From Oscillospiraceae bacterium (lineage in GTDB: Bacteria; Bacillota_A; Clostridia; Oscillospirales; Oscillospiraceae), in NCBI GenBank assembly GCA_017470325.1, contig JAFUES010000007.1, positions 1 through 64,000 on the forward strand: a DNA stretch of 64,000 nucleotides, written 5' to 3'. The translations under genes were made by a program, and so were the position numbers. Under the pieces are notes generated by a model. The model made no database searches and had not been told where the DNA came from. It saw nothing but the letters and a program-made list of their open reading frames with translations. This document shows, one piece after another, positions 39,992 through 51,722 of the stretch. The number at the start of each line of letters is the position of its first letter. Position 1 is the stretch's first letter.

Positions 39992-41572
39992 TCACAATCC
40001 CAGCAACTTCATAGTGCTGTTTACCTTATCGATAGCAGCCTGCTTTTTGGCTGTAATATCAGCCAATTCAGACTTCACCGCCGCAATATCAATTTCTTCT
40101 TCCTTTTCAGATATATCCACATACCTTGGGATGTTGAGATTCCAGTCATTTTCAATGATTTCATCAATGGTGACTACACGCGCATAACGCTCCACATCTA
40201 CACGATTAACATAGGTCTCAACGATTTTCTGAATGTTCTCATCCGTCAGTTCATTCTGCACTTTACCTGGCTTGAATTCCTTACTGGCATCGATGAACAG
40301 GATATTCCCAGAATTACCATTTCTCTTGCTCTTCAGAACAAGAACAACAACAGGAATGCTTGCACCATGGAACAGGTTTGCAGGCAGACCAATGACCGCA
40401 TCCAGCCTGTTCAAATCCTTAATCAGATACTTTCTAATGTCTTCCTCAGCACCGCCACGGAACAGAACACCGTGGGGGAGAAGAACTGCTACTCGTCCGT
40501 CTGTCTCGTCCATGTGATAAACCATGTGCTGAAGGAAAGCAAAGTCAGCATGGCTCTTCGGAGCCAACTTACCTACACCAGAATAACGCGGATCATCCAG
40601 ATACTTGCTGTCCGCTGACCACTTCAGGGAGTACGGAGGATTGCAGACCTGTACGGTCAGCTTCAGATCATCCCCGTACATGTCGTTTACAAGGGTATCG
40701 CCCTTATAGATATCAAAGTTCTGATAGTCTACGCCATGCATCAGCATGTTCATACGGGCAAGGTTGTACGTTGTCGGATTGTTTTCCTGTCCATAGAAGT
40801 GACCGACTTTCTGCTTGGTAAGATGCTTCTGCGTCTCAAGCAACATAGAGCCAGAACCGCAGGTGCAGTCACCGACTGTCTTGGCTTCGTCCAGGCCAAG
40901 TGTCGCCAGAGTCGCACACAGCTTGGACGGGCCTGTCGGTGTAAAGAACTCGCCGCCTTTCTTGCCAGCACCAGACTGGAAGAGACCGATCAGAATCATG
41001 TACGCCGTGCCCAACACGTCAAACTGCTGATCCTGCAGGTTCATGTCGATCTCACCGATCTTGGCAATGACCTTGCCAATCTTCTCGGTACGTTCAGAAA
41101 CCGTATCTCCAAGCCTTGTATCCTGAAGACGCATGTCATTGAACAAGCCCTCGAAAGCCTTCTCAGACTTGTGACCAAGGGTAGAGCCTGTCAGTTCGTT
41201 CACAGCACGCTCGTAATCTTCCACAGAGAACTTGTCGGCATCCCCATTTGGCTTGATAATCCGCCTGTTCAGTTCACGGAACAGGTTCTCAGGACGGATA
41301 ATATATCCCAGATGCTCAAGCGACCACTGTTCGACGATGGGCTTGAAATCCTCATCAGTGAAAGCCTGCTCGTAGGTCAGACCGTCTTCCTTCAGTATAT
41401 CTTCCATGTACATCTCGGTACGCTCAGACAGATACCTATAAAAGATCGTCCCTAAGATATAGTTCCTAAACTCGTTAGCGTCCATGCCGCCACGAAGATC
41501 ATTTGCTATCGCCCACAGTTGCGATGATAAATCAGCCGCCTGCTTTTGAAGTTTATTGGTATCAATTGCCAT
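39992..41572 (-). CDS. hsdM: type I restriction-modification methyltransferase subunit
   Basis: The 526-residue adenine-N6 methyltransferase has a helical N-terminal domain (QLWAIANDLRGGMDANEFRN), GGEFFTPTGPSKLCATLATL, SAM motif GDCTCGSGSMLLET (usually DPTCGSGS, here D-C-T), and the catalytic CNPPYSLKW. It works with HsdS to modify and with HsdR to cut. The proline missing in motif I should be tolerated but is unusual. The overlap-free 2-base gap to hsdR indicates one operon. Confidence 0.95.
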   Translation of the reverse strand: MAIDTNKLQKQAADLSSQLWAIANDLRGGMDANEFRNYILGTIFYRYLSERTEMYMEDILKEDGLTYEQAFTDEDFKPIVEQWSLEHLGYIIRPENLFRELNRRIIKPNGDADKFSVEDYERAVNELTGSTLGHKSEKAFEGLFNDMRLQDTRLGDTVSERTEKIGKVIAKIGEIDMNLQDQQFDVLGTAYMILIGLFQSGAGKKGGEFFTPTGPSKLCATLATLGLDEAKTVGDCTCGSGSMLLETQKHLTKQKVGHFYGQENNPTTYNLARMNMLMHGVDYQNFDIYKGDTLVNDMYGDDLKLTVQVCNPPYSLKWSADSKYLDDPRYSGVGKLAPKSHADFAFLQHMVYHMDETDGRVAVLLPHGVLFRGGAEEDIRKYLIKDLNRLDAVIGLPANLFHGASIPVVVLVLKSKRNGNSGNILFIDASKEFKPGKVQNELTDENIQKIVETYVNRVDVERYARVVTIDEIIENDWNLNIPRYVDISEKEEEIDIAAVKSELADITAKKQAAIDKVNSTMKLLGL

Positions 41573-41574
41573 AA

Positions 41575-44499
41575 TTAGTTTTCCTCCGCTTTATACTTCA
41601 TGTAAGTCTGACCGACGAAATCTTTGATTTCCTTCGTCAGTTTCGTAATCTTCAAGAGTCCAAGATGATAAGCCATCAGACGCTTACGGATAGATTCATC
41701 CGAAATGCCGCCGTTGAAGATATACTCAACCATAATATCATTCACAGTCGCATAGTCTATCCCATGGCTGAACGCGAATTCTTCCATCTCTGCTTTCTCA
41801 TGTTCCTGAGCAAACTCCTCAAAAGCAGCCATAATGTCAGCATCTTCGGAGAGATCATAGAAACGCGTTCTTACGAACTCGGACATGATATCCTTCTTCG
41901 CACGCAGGGACTCGTTATCGGAACGCTCAATCTCACGAAGAATGAGATCCAGATCCGCTTCACGGTCTTCAGTCTTCCGGTTCTTCTGAACACTTTTCAA
42001 AAGATTCAGAATGTAGACCACGTTGATACGGTCTGTACGCACCAGTTCAATATCGAAGTCGATATCGACAGGGACAGGCACTTTGGGATTATCCTTACCG
42101 CCCTGATCCTTGTAGTACAGATACCAGGACTTATAGCCCTCGTATTCTTCCTCGTCCATCACGACCGCAAGATCGGCCCAATCGAACTTAGAGAAGGTCT
42201 TCAGCGTTGCCAGAATGCCTACCATTGTACGGAAAGCAATGATAAACATACGGATTTCATCTTCACTCTGAAGCTGGCCAGCATCATCAACCGTAGGTGT
42301 AACCTTACGGATGATCGGCTCCTGATTGATCCACTTCTGTACGTAGTACTCGTAGTTCTCAAGCAGATATTCATTCGGATCGCCGTCACCAGAGAACAAG
42401 CGTAGCGCGTCATCCTGCCACTGCTTGATGTTTCTGTATGTAATAATCTGCCCGAACTGTTTTGTTACCTTATCAACACGGTTTGTACGGCTATATGCCT
42501 GCACCAGTGTATGCCAGATAAGGTTCTTGTCCAGGTACAGCGTGTTCAGCGGTTTCGCATCAAAGCCAGTCAGCATCATGTTAACTACCAGAAGGATGTC
42601 TACCTGTGGAAGATCCTTCTGCTTCATACGCTTTGTGATATCCTTCCTGTATGCATCAAAATTCTCAATGCTGTAGGAAGTGCCGAACATCCCGTTATAA
42701 TCGTCCATGATACGGGAAAGCAATTCTGCCGAATGCTCGTCGCCCTTACCATCCATGTCCTCATTCGCACCGTAACTGAAGATGGCAGCGATCTTATAAC
42801 GATCCTCTTCAGCTCTTGCCGCGTTCAGTTCCTTAAACACATCATAATACTGTCCAAGGGTTTTGATAGAATCCACGGCAAACAAAGCCGTATAGATGTC
42901 CTTGCCCTGCGGATGCACATGTTGTTCATGATGCTCAAGGATATGTTCCGCAATCTTACGGATACGCTCATCGTCATGATACAGGTTATCAATGTCGATA
43001 TTATGCCGCTTGCAGTACTCAGGGTCGTCCAGCTGCTCAGGGTCAATCCCTTTCATAGCGATGCCACGGGCGAACAGAGTGCGCTGATACTCAACCGAGA
43101 AGCGGAGCACGTTACCATCCGCAATTGCATCCTTAATCATGTAGCGGTGCAGACAGGCATCACGCTTGGAACCATCAGGCATCAAGCCTGCATTGAATAC
43201 ATCAGCTGTGGTCCTGCCGTCAGCACCTTTGTTGGCTTCGAAGATCGGCGTTCCTGTGAAGCCGATATAATTGGCTCTCTGGAAGTGGCGTTCAATATCT
43301 CCATGCATCTTACCGAATTGGGAGCGGTGACACTCATCGATAATGAAGACCACCTTCTTATCCCGGTAAGAGTCCATTAAGGCTTCATAGCGCTTCGATT
43401 TGACCGCATTCGCCATTTTCTGGATGGTCGTTACAATCAGTTTACGGTCAGAGTCCTGCAACTGCTTAACCAACACATAGGTGCTGTCAGAGTTATCGAC
43501 ACAATCCTTTTCAAAAGAATTGTATTCATCAACAGTCTGGTCATCGAGATCCTTACGGTCGATGAGGAAGATAACCTTATCAACTCTCGGCTCATCTCTA
43601 AGGAGCTGTGCCAGTTTGAAGGACGTCAGCGTTTTGCCAGACCCGGTACATGCAAAGACATAGCCGTTCTGATTTGCTTCCAGCACACGGCGTCTTGCTG
43701 CCTTCACAGCGTAAATCTGATACGGGCGCATCACCATCAGGATCGGTTCAGTGGACTTGATTACCATGAACTTGTCAATCATCTCGGTGATAGCGGCCTT
43801 GCGGAAAAACTCGGAAGTAAACTCTTCAAGCGTATTGATACGCTTGTTCTTGTCATCCGTCCAGAAAAAGACAAGGCTCTTCAGGATTGGATTGTACATG
43901 CCGTCCTGCATCTCGTTCTCATTGCAGAAATACTTCGTCTGCACAGAGTTGGAGACTACGAACAGCTGCAGATAGCGAAAGAGGCCCTTGAACGAGAATT
44001 TCCTATAACGGTTGATCTGATTTATGGCTTCGTTGATCTCGACACCCGGGCGCTTCAACTCAACCTGAATAAGCGGCAGACCGTTGATCAGGATCGTCAC
44101 ATCATATCTATTTTTGTAGGAGACATCGTCCTTATGGGCAGGGTCCATCGTGATCTGATGGGCAACCTGGTAGATGTTTCTGCCAGTATCATACGAGAAG
44201 AAATCCAGATAAACTGTCTTCCCGTTATCGAGCGTCAAAACGTACTTATCACGGAGCAGCTTCGCAGACTCATACACAGAATGGTTGTCCAGATGAATCA
44301 AGACACGGTTCCATTCAGCATCGCTGAAGGAAGCGGAGCCCTTGGCTTCCTTTAACTTCACAGCATTGAACGCGGCAAGTTGCTCACGGCAGTTCGCAAG
44401 TACGTCATCATAATTGCCCAGTTCAGCATAATGATAGCCGATGGACTCAAGGCGATCTATAAACTTCATCTCGACTTCATATTCTGAAATACGAGGCAT
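41575..44499 (-). CDS. hsdR: type I restriction endonuclease subunit
   Basis: The 974-residue motor and nuclease has an N-terminal PD-(D/E)XK domain with the ILINGLPLIQVELKRPG catalytic element (about residues 135-151). The helicase has ATP site FACTGSGKTLTSF (about 279-291), FIIDECHRSQFG (DEAH-like) and FTGTPIF. RecA-like domain 2 includes AYSRTNRVDK. The C-terminal helical region docks on the methylase. First gene of the operon. All motifs are intact, so restriction is probably active. Confidence 0.95.
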   Translation of the reverse strand: MPRISEYEVEMKFIDRLESIGYHYAELGNYDDVLANCREQLAAFNAVKLKEAKGSASFSDAEWNRVLIHLDNHSVYESAKLLRDKYVLTLDNGKTVYLDFFSYDTGRNIYQVAHQITMDPAHKDDVSYKNRYDVTILINGLPLIQVELKRPGVEINEAINQINRYRKFSFKGLFRYLQLFVVSNSVQTKYFCNENEMQDGMYNPILKSLVFFWTDDKNKRINTLEEFTSEFFRKAAITEMIDKFMVIKSTEPILMVMRPYQIYAVKAARRRVLEANQNGYVFACTGSGKTLTSFKLAQLLRDEPRVDKVIFLIDRKDLDDQTVDEYNSFEKDCVDNSDSTYVLVKQLQDSDRKLIVTTIQKMANAVKSKRYEALMDSYRDKKVVFIIDECHRSQFGKMHGDIERHFQRANYIGFTGTPIFEANKGADGRTTADVFNAGLMPDGSKRDACLHRYMIKDAIADGNVLRFSVEYQRTLFARGIAMKGIDPEQLDDPEYCKRHNIDIDNLYHDDERIRKIAEHILEHHEQHVHPQGKDIYTALFAVDSIKTLGQYYDVFKELNAARAEEDRYKIAAIFSYGANEDMDGKGDEHSAELLSRIMDDYNGMFGTSYSIENFDAYRKDITKRMKQKDLPQVDILLVVNMMLTGFDAKPLNTLYLDKNLIWHTLVQAYSRTNRVDKVTKQFGQIITYRNIKQWQDDALRLFSGDGDPNEYLLENYEYYVQKWINQEPIIRKVTPTVDDAGQLQSEDEIRMFIIAFRTMVGILATLKTFSKFDWADLAVVMDEEEYEGYKSWYLYYKDQGGKDNPKVPVPVDIDFDIELVRTDRINVVYILNLLKSVQKNRKTEDREADLDLILREIERSDNESLRAKKDIMSEFVRTRFYDLSEDADIMAAFEEFAQEHEKAEMEEFAFSHGIDYATVNDIMVEYIFNGGISDESIRKRLMAYHLGLLKITKLTKEIKDFVGQTYMKYKAEEN

Positions 44500-44570
44500 A
44501 TTGCTTCCTCCCGTCGATTTTTCTATACCAAGACTATTTTATAATACCACAAAAGCGATCTGAGCTCAAT

Positions 44571-44618
44571 AAAAAAGCGGCAGACCAGACAGGCTTTTTA
44601 GCCGATCCGATCTGCCGC
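44571..44618 (-). terminator. terminator between comEC fragment and hsdR
   Basis: Minus strand: GCGGCAGA (44611-44618 side) pairs with TCTGCCGC, with an inner GGCT/AGCC stem, followed by TTTTTT. It starts with the same AAAAAAGCGGCA (plus reading) as the terminator at 37436, so similar terminators bracket the restriction island. Confidence 0.75.
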
Positions 44619-44631
44619 TCTTACAATGTTT

Positions 44632-44665
44632 ACCCCACCCTCTGGCAAAGCCTGAAAAGTTTACC
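44632..44665. repeat. TTTACCCC repeats and palindrome near the element end
   Basis: TTTACCCC occurs twice, about 30 bases apart, and the second copy is the left arm of the palindrome TTTACCCC-C-GGGGTAAA. It lies about 160 bases inside the comEC junction. It could be a recombinase or partition protein site. No function can be assigned from sequence. Confidence 0.35.
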
Positions 44666-44714
44666 CCCGGGGTAAAAAAACATGCTGTTTTTGCAATTTC
44701 AAATAAAACTTTAG

Positions 44715-45545
44715 TCAGGTGAAGCGCAATTTTTCTCTACATTCGGAGAGTCGAGTGCCAAAAAGTGCCCAATTTACGGGCTTTCTGGCGATTCTGTAAA
44801 AGCCGAAGATTAGATATTGAACGCCCGATACCGCCACCACATGCATGAATCCGGCCCGGGTCAAAGCCAGCTTCAACCCCGGATCCTCATACAGCCCGGA
44901 CTTGTCGCCCAGCATCAGCGCCTTCATATAGGCGGACACATCCTGTGGGAAAACGCGCCCCGCCAGCTGTGCGAGAAAATGGTGCAGCCGTACGGGGATC
45001 GTGCGCAGATCAAAGCCCCGATCCACCACGGCGACAGCCGATTTGGCGTTGATGGTCAGATAGATATCCCGGGAATTGTAGTAATCATAATCTTCACCGT
45101 ATTTGGTATCGGCTGCTTTCAGGCTGCCGGTAAAGCGCAGGATCTGGCCCGGCTCCGCGCCGGTGATCCACATATCGTTATCGTACAGCAGGGCGTTGAG
45201 CCGGGGCAGGCCCTCCCCTTCCATGCGGACGCTTGCCCGGCAATAGCTGTCGTATACCTGGGGATAGTCCAAAAGCCGCACAGTCAGCTCGCAGCTTGTT
45301 CCGTCCAGTTCCCGGGCTTTCACCGTGGTGCGCTGGGCATGGATGTAAAACAGCCCAAGGCCCACCGCCGCCGCGATCGCTGCGATGACAAAGCCGCGCA
45401 GCCACTTCCTGTGAAAGGCGGCGAGCGCCGCCCCGCCTATGGCAAGGGTGATCGCGAAAACCGGCAGCCAGACCGCAGGCAATATGTAGTTTGCCGCAAA
45501 GACCGCCGCCGAAAAGGCCAGCGCAGCCGTTGCCAGTTTCCGCAT
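44715..45545 (-). pseudogene. comEC: comEC, truncated after VAVSG; probable integration site
   Basis: The first 241 residues are the N-terminal part of the DNA-uptake channel ComEC. They comprise two or three membrane segments (LAFSAAVFAANYILP, FVIAAIAAAVGLGLFYI), the DUF4131 region with SCELTVRLLDYPQVYDSYC, and the start of the competence domain (AFLMLGDKSGL-like, TRAGFMHVVAVSG). A full-length ComEC is about 700-800 residues. Coding homology ends at 44,823; the next 35 codons (VQYLIFGFYRIARKPVNWAL...) are foreign. The rest of comEC is not in the window, so the element probably inserted here. The ATG at 45545 follows AGGTGAGG. Confidence 0.82.
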
Positions 45546-45615
45546 CCCCCTCACCTGCCGATCCAAACAGAATGACAGCCGCAGAGGTCTTAGGCCCCTG
45601 CGGCTGTGCGCATGA

Positions 45616-45963
45616 TCAAACGATCTTCTCGGAGAGCTTCACGCCGCCGATCAGATGGAAGTGCAGGTGCATGACGGTCTGGCCGCCATCTTCCCCGCAG
45701 TTGTTGATGACCCGGTAACCGGTATCCAGGCCCTCGGCCTTGGCGATCTTGGCGACGGCTTCAAAGCTCTTTGCCACATAGACGGAGTTTTCCCCGTCGA
45801 TCGCATCGGCACAGGCGATATGCGCCTTGGGCACGACCAGGACATGGGTCGGCGCCTGGGGATTGATATCCCGGAAGGCAAACACATAGTCGTCCTCATA
45901 GACCTTGGTGCTGGGGATCTCGCCGCTGATGATCTTACAAAACAGGCAATTGTCGTCTCTCAT
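45616..45963 (-). CDS. hinT: HIT-family nucleotide hydrolase (HinT-like)
   Basis: The 115-residue protein has the catalytic HIT triad in TVMHLHFHLIGG (near residues 99-110) and the FCKIISGEIPSTKVYEDDYV opening that defines the family. It hydrolyses adenosine 5'-phosphoramidates or related nucleotides. It lies 12 bases downstream of alaS in the same operon, a frequent clostridial pairing with the gene for alanyl-tRNA synthetase. No anomaly is seen. Confidence 0.94.
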   Translation of the reverse strand: MRDDNCLFCKIISGEIPSTKVYEDDYVFAFRDINPQAPTHVLVVPKAHIACADAIDGENSVYVAKSFEAVAKIAKAEGLDTGYRVINNCGEDGGQTVMHLHFHLIGGVKLSEKIV

Positions 45964-45974
45964 GGGTTTCCTCC

Positions 45975-48608
<2,634 letters not shown>

Positions 48609-48619
48609 AGTTGTCCTCC

Positions 48620-48850
48620 AAAAAAATAGACCTCCGCCCCGGCAGGGGCGAAGGTGAATTCGCGGTACCACCCTGATTTGCCGCAGTGCGGCCTCTCAGC
48701 GCCTTTAACGCAGGCATACGCCCCGGTCTCCCGGGAAGGCTCGGAAGTGGCTGTCAACTCCGGACACGGGGCCTCGCACCATCCGGCCCCTCTCTGTGCT
48801 GTCCTCAAGCTGACTCGTTTCGTCACAGCCCTGTATGTTTTAACTTTGCA
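48620..48850 (-). promoter_or_regulatory. T-box riboswitch upstream of alaS
   Basis: The minus-strand leader contains the T-box sequence AGGGTGGTACCGCG (48661-48674) and a stable terminator CGCCCC-GGCA-GGGGCG (48635-48650) followed by a T-run (48620-48626). Stem I lies upstream; a candidate specifier codon GCC (Ala) is at 48749-48751, followed by A. Uncharged tRNA(Ala) should stabilise antitermination and raise alaS expression. Confidence 0.9.
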
Positions 48851-48851
48851 T

Positions 48852-48879
48852 ATTTTACCACATCAGCGCCGTTTGTCAA
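48852..48879 (-). promoter_or_regulatory. promoter of the alaS T-box transcript
   Basis: Minus strand: TTGACA (48874-48879), 16-base spacer, TAAAAT (48852-48857), directly after the U32 gene and just ahead of the leader. Confidence 0.7.
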
Positions 48880-48892
48880 GCGCTGAGCGGTC

Positions 48893-50095
48893 TCATTTGC
48901 GCTTTCTGACAATGGAAAACGGCGGCGCTGCACAGGGCAGCTTCATATGGATCTCCATCATGGCGCGGCGCGTATCCTCGATCTCCATACCATCGGCGTC
49001 AAACATCTGCCGCACCGCAAAGGGCACGGGCTTTTCACCGGGCCGCACCAGTTCCAGGGTATCACCCTTATAGAACTTGTTGCGCTGGGTCAGGATCGCG
49101 TCCCCTTCCCCATTGCAGGACTGGACCACCGCCATCACTTCGGCGGTGCTGTCATACATGGAGTCCGGGTAGTATTGCCCGGGATCGCCAAAATAGAAGC
49201 CCGTGGAATAAGGCCGGTGGCTTACCGTATCCGTCTCCGCCACCCAGACCGGGTCCAGAGCTTCGCCCGCCACAGCGGCGTCGATGGCCTGCCGGTAGGC
49301 ATTGGTGACGATAGCCGTATAGTAGGCGGATTTCATCCGCCCCTCGATCTTGAAGCTGCTGACGCCCGCCTCCAGCAATTCGGGGATGTGCTCGATCATG
49401 CGCATATCCCGGGAATTGAGGATATGGGTGCCACCGTCCTCGGTGATCTCAAAATACTCTCCCTGCCGTGTCTCTTCCACCAGGTGGTACTTCCAGCGGC
49501 AGGGCTGGGCGCACTGGCCCCGGTTGGCGTCGCGTCCGGTCATATAGTTGGACAGCAGGCAGCGCCCGGAGAAGGACACGCACATGGCTCCGTGCACGAA
49601 AGCCTCCAGCCGCAGCTCCGGCGCCGTATTGGCGCGGATCTTTCGGATATCCTCCAGCCTGGTCTCCCGGGCCAGGACCACCGTATCGGCCCCCAGCTCG
49701 TACAGAGCATTGGCCGTGGCGCTGTTGATCACCCCCAGCTGGGTGCTCACATGCCGGGCGACCCGGGGCGCATAGCGCTTGGCAAGCTCCAACACGCCCA
49801 GGTCGGCTATAATCAGAGCGTCCACGCCGGCGTCCTGCAGAAAGCTCAGATATTCCGGCAGCTGTTTGAGTTCATCCTCGATGGGCAGGGTATTGCAGGT
49901 CACATAGATCCGCCTGCCCATCCCATGGGCCAAACACACCGCCTCGCGCAGCTCATCGTCCGCGAAGTTGACCGCGGCGGCACGCATGCCGAATTGACGT
50001 CCGGCCAGATAGACCGCGTCCGCCCCATACTGGAGCGCCATAAGCAGGCGCTCTCTGTCCCCCGCCGGGGAGAGCAGTTCGGGTTTCTCAGCCAT
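48893..50095 (-). CDS. peptidase U32 family protein (tRNA hydroxylation type)
   Basis: The 400-residue U32 protein begins MAEKPELLSPAGDRERLLMA. The internal ELLSPAG-like signature and the cysteine pattern CVSFSGRCLLSN...GQCAQPCRW indicate an iron-sulfur-linked family, including TrhP, which makes 5-hydroxyuridine in tRNA, rather than a protease in the strict sense. Its start overlaps the end of mltG by 8 bases, the arrangement seen in the B. subtilis yrrL-yrrN-yrrO region, so this is probably a TrhP homologue. The substrate is inferred from context. Confidence 0.88.
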   Translation of the reverse strand: MAEKPELLSPAGDRERLLMALQYGADAVYLAGRQFGMRAAAVNFADDELREAVCLAHGMGRRIYVTCNTLPIEDELKQLPEYLSFLQDAGVDALIIADLGVLELAKRYAPRVARHVSTQLGVINSATANALYELGADTVVLARETRLEDIRKIRANTAPELRLEAFVHGAMCVSFSGRCLLSNYMTGRDANRGQCAQPCRWKYHLVEETRQGEYFEITEDGGTHILNSRDMRMIEHIPELLEAGVSSFKIEGRMKSAYYTAIVTNAYRQAIDAAVAGEALDPVWVAETDTVSHRPYSTGFYFGDPGQYYPDSMYDSTAEVMAVVQSCNGEGDAILTQRNKFYKGDTLELVRPGEKPVPFAVRQMFDADGMEIEDTRRAMMEIHMKLPCAAPPFSIVRKRK

Positions 50096-51410
50096 AGTTC
50101 TGGGTGGCCACAAAGGCCTCGAACTCGGCATAGTTGGTGAAGAAGCGGTGCATGCCGGTATCCGTATCCAGCGTGAAGTAATAGTAGTTGGTGGTTTCCG
50201 GACTCAGCGCCGCCATGATGGACGCGCGGCCCGGGTTGCAGATGGGCGTGGGCGGCAGCCCGGTGTGGTTCAGGGTGTTGTAGGGGCTGTCCTCGGCGAT
50301 CATCTCTGCGGTAGGCGCACCCTCGTGCTCCGGATGGGCGTAGAGGATAGTGGATTCCAGACCCAGCGGCATATTGGCCGCCAGACGGTTATAGATGACC
50401 GACGCGATCCTGGCACGTTCGGAATCGTTGGCTGCCTCGCGCTCGATCATGGAAGCCACCGTGACGACCTCGTCGATGCTCAAGCCGCGGTTCTCCGCCA
50501 TCTGCAGCATATCCGTTGACAGCACATAGTGGAAGTTCTCAAGGAACTTGTTGATGGCGCTGGAGGCCTGCATCCCCACATAGAACTGGTAGGTATCCGG
50601 GAACAGATAGCCCTCCAGGCGGGAGGCTTCGCCGGTCTCCTTGTTCTCCAGGAAGCTGTAATTGAACTTGTACTCCGCTGCGGCCTCCATCAGATCGTCG
50701 AAGCTGCTTACGCCCTTCTCTTCCAGGCGCATGAAGATCTGCCGCATGTTAAAGCCTTCGGGGAAGGTCACGTCGATGGTCAGCGCCGCGCTGGAGCCGG
50801 GCCGCATATTCTGTACCAACGCGCGGTAGTCGAAGCTGGACTGCAGCTCATATTCGCCCGGGCGGACCTTTTCATCCGCGTGGGAGAAGCGGCAGAAGGA
50901 TTCGAACAGCCACTTATACTGGATGAGTCCCGCGTCCTTCAGCGTATCCGCCACATATCCGATATCCGCCTTGGTCACCCGCTCGGTGCCGGTCTTATTG
51001 CCTTTATCGTCAAAGGTATCCACCGTTTCGGAGGTGAAGATGCTCATGGGCAGCGTCACCTTGGCGGTGAAATCGTCCTTATTCAGGGCCAGCATATCGC
51101 TGGCAGCCATCCAAGCCAGGCAGGCCAGGATCACGCTGACGCAGAGGATGAACACGAAATACATGATCCCGCCCAGACACCCGGACTTGTATTCGTGGCT
51201 CTGCCGGACCGGACGGTAATCCCGCTCAGACTCCTCGTCACCTGTATAGTTATGGGCCTGCTCGCCGCTCTCGTCGATCAGCAGCTTGTCCATCGCCCGG
51301 ATGGGAGCTGCTTTTTCTTTCTTTTCCACAGCGGCAAGACGACCGGTCTCCGCGACCTTTTCGTCATGCAGGCGAAATACTTCATTTATCTTATCAAGAT
51401 CTTCAGCCAT
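50088..51410 (-). CDS. mltG: endolytic transglycosylase MltG
   Basis: The 440-residue lytic transglycosylase cuts nascent peptidoglycan. It has a cytoplasmic N-terminus, a membrane segment (IMYFVFILCVSVILACLAWM, about residues 80-100) and an extracellular YceG domain. Family landmarks are EGYLFPDTYQFYVG, the VASMIEREA catalytic region and YNTLNHTGLPPTPICNPG. The start at ATG 51410 has GGGAGGTC 6 bases upstream. It is coupled to the U32 gene. Confidence 0.95.
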   Translation of the reverse strand: MAEDLDKINEVFRLHDEKVAETGRLAAVEKKEKAAPIRAMDKLLIDESGEQAHNYTGDEESERDYRPVRQSHEYKSGCLGGIMYFVFILCVSVILACLAWMAASDMLALNKDDFTAKVTLPMSIFTSETVDTFDDKGNKTGTERVTKADIGYVADTLKDAGLIQYKWLFESFCRFSHADEKVRPGEYELQSSFDYRALVQNMRPGSSAALTIDVTFPEGFNMRQIFMRLEEKGVSSFDDLMEAAAEYKFNYSFLENKETGEASRLEGYLFPDTYQFYVGMQASSAINKFLENFHYVLSTDMLQMAENRGLSIDEVVTVASMIEREAANDSERARIASVIYNRLAANMPLGLESTILYAHPEHEGAPTAEMIAEDSPYNTLNHTGLPPTPICNPGRASIMAALSPETTNYYYFTLDTDTGMHRFFTNYAEFEAFVATQNYG

Positions 51411-51578
51411 ATTTGACCTCCCTGATCTTCGTTTTATCCTCTGTAACCCCAGGCTCCGACGCCGCATAAAATGGCTCGAGCGTGGGATGCCGCGCTCTGT
51501 TCCCGACAGCGAACCTCGCCGTCCTCCGCGCAGGGCGGAAGAGGAACAAATTCCATAGCGCGGAGAAAGGGTAGCAAC
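51411..51578. other. GC-rich region between mltG and a small gene; possible structured RNA
   Basis: No gene is seen. The minus strand would be the mltG leader; its ends CCTCT (51540s) and AGAGG (51430s) are complementary and the middle contains several short GC stems. It could be a structured 5' UTR or a small RNA. I could not match it to a named RNA family. Confidence 0.3.
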
Positions 51579-51710
51579 ATGTTCTGCAACAATAACAATG
51601 GTCTCTGGATCCTGATCCTCATCATCATTCTCTTCGGCTGGAACGGCAACGGCTTTGGCTGCGGCTGTGGCTGCGACAATAACAACAACGGCTGCGGCTG
51701 CGGCTGCTGA
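51579..51710 (+). CDS. 43-residue membrane peptide with Gly/Cys tail
   Basis: The peptide has an Asn-rich start (MFCNNNNG), one membrane segment (LWILILIIILFGW, residues 9-21), then NGNGFGCGCGCDNNNNGCGCGC. Such Gly/Cys-rich small proteins (YjcZ-like in broad sense) are known around Firmicutes spores and envelopes; this one may bind metal or crosslink. The start at 51579 has AAAGG 8 bases upstream; a longer in-frame reading from 51471 has no site. It has its own terminator. Confidence 0.62.
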   Translation: MFCNNNNGLWILILIIILFGWNGNGFGCGCGCDNNNNGCGCGC

Positions 51711-51722
51711 GGCACAAGACCC

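Noticed and set aside
44500..44714. Integrase or excisionase gene at the right end
   Set aside because: No open frame or recombinase motif lies between hsdR and the comEC fragment; the integrase must be elsewhere, probably left of the window.
51434..51560. 6S RNA assignment for the gap upstream of mltG
   Set aside because: The distance between the GTTCGC-like and GCGGCG-like segments is too short for 6S RNA and the central bubble could not be drawn convincingly.
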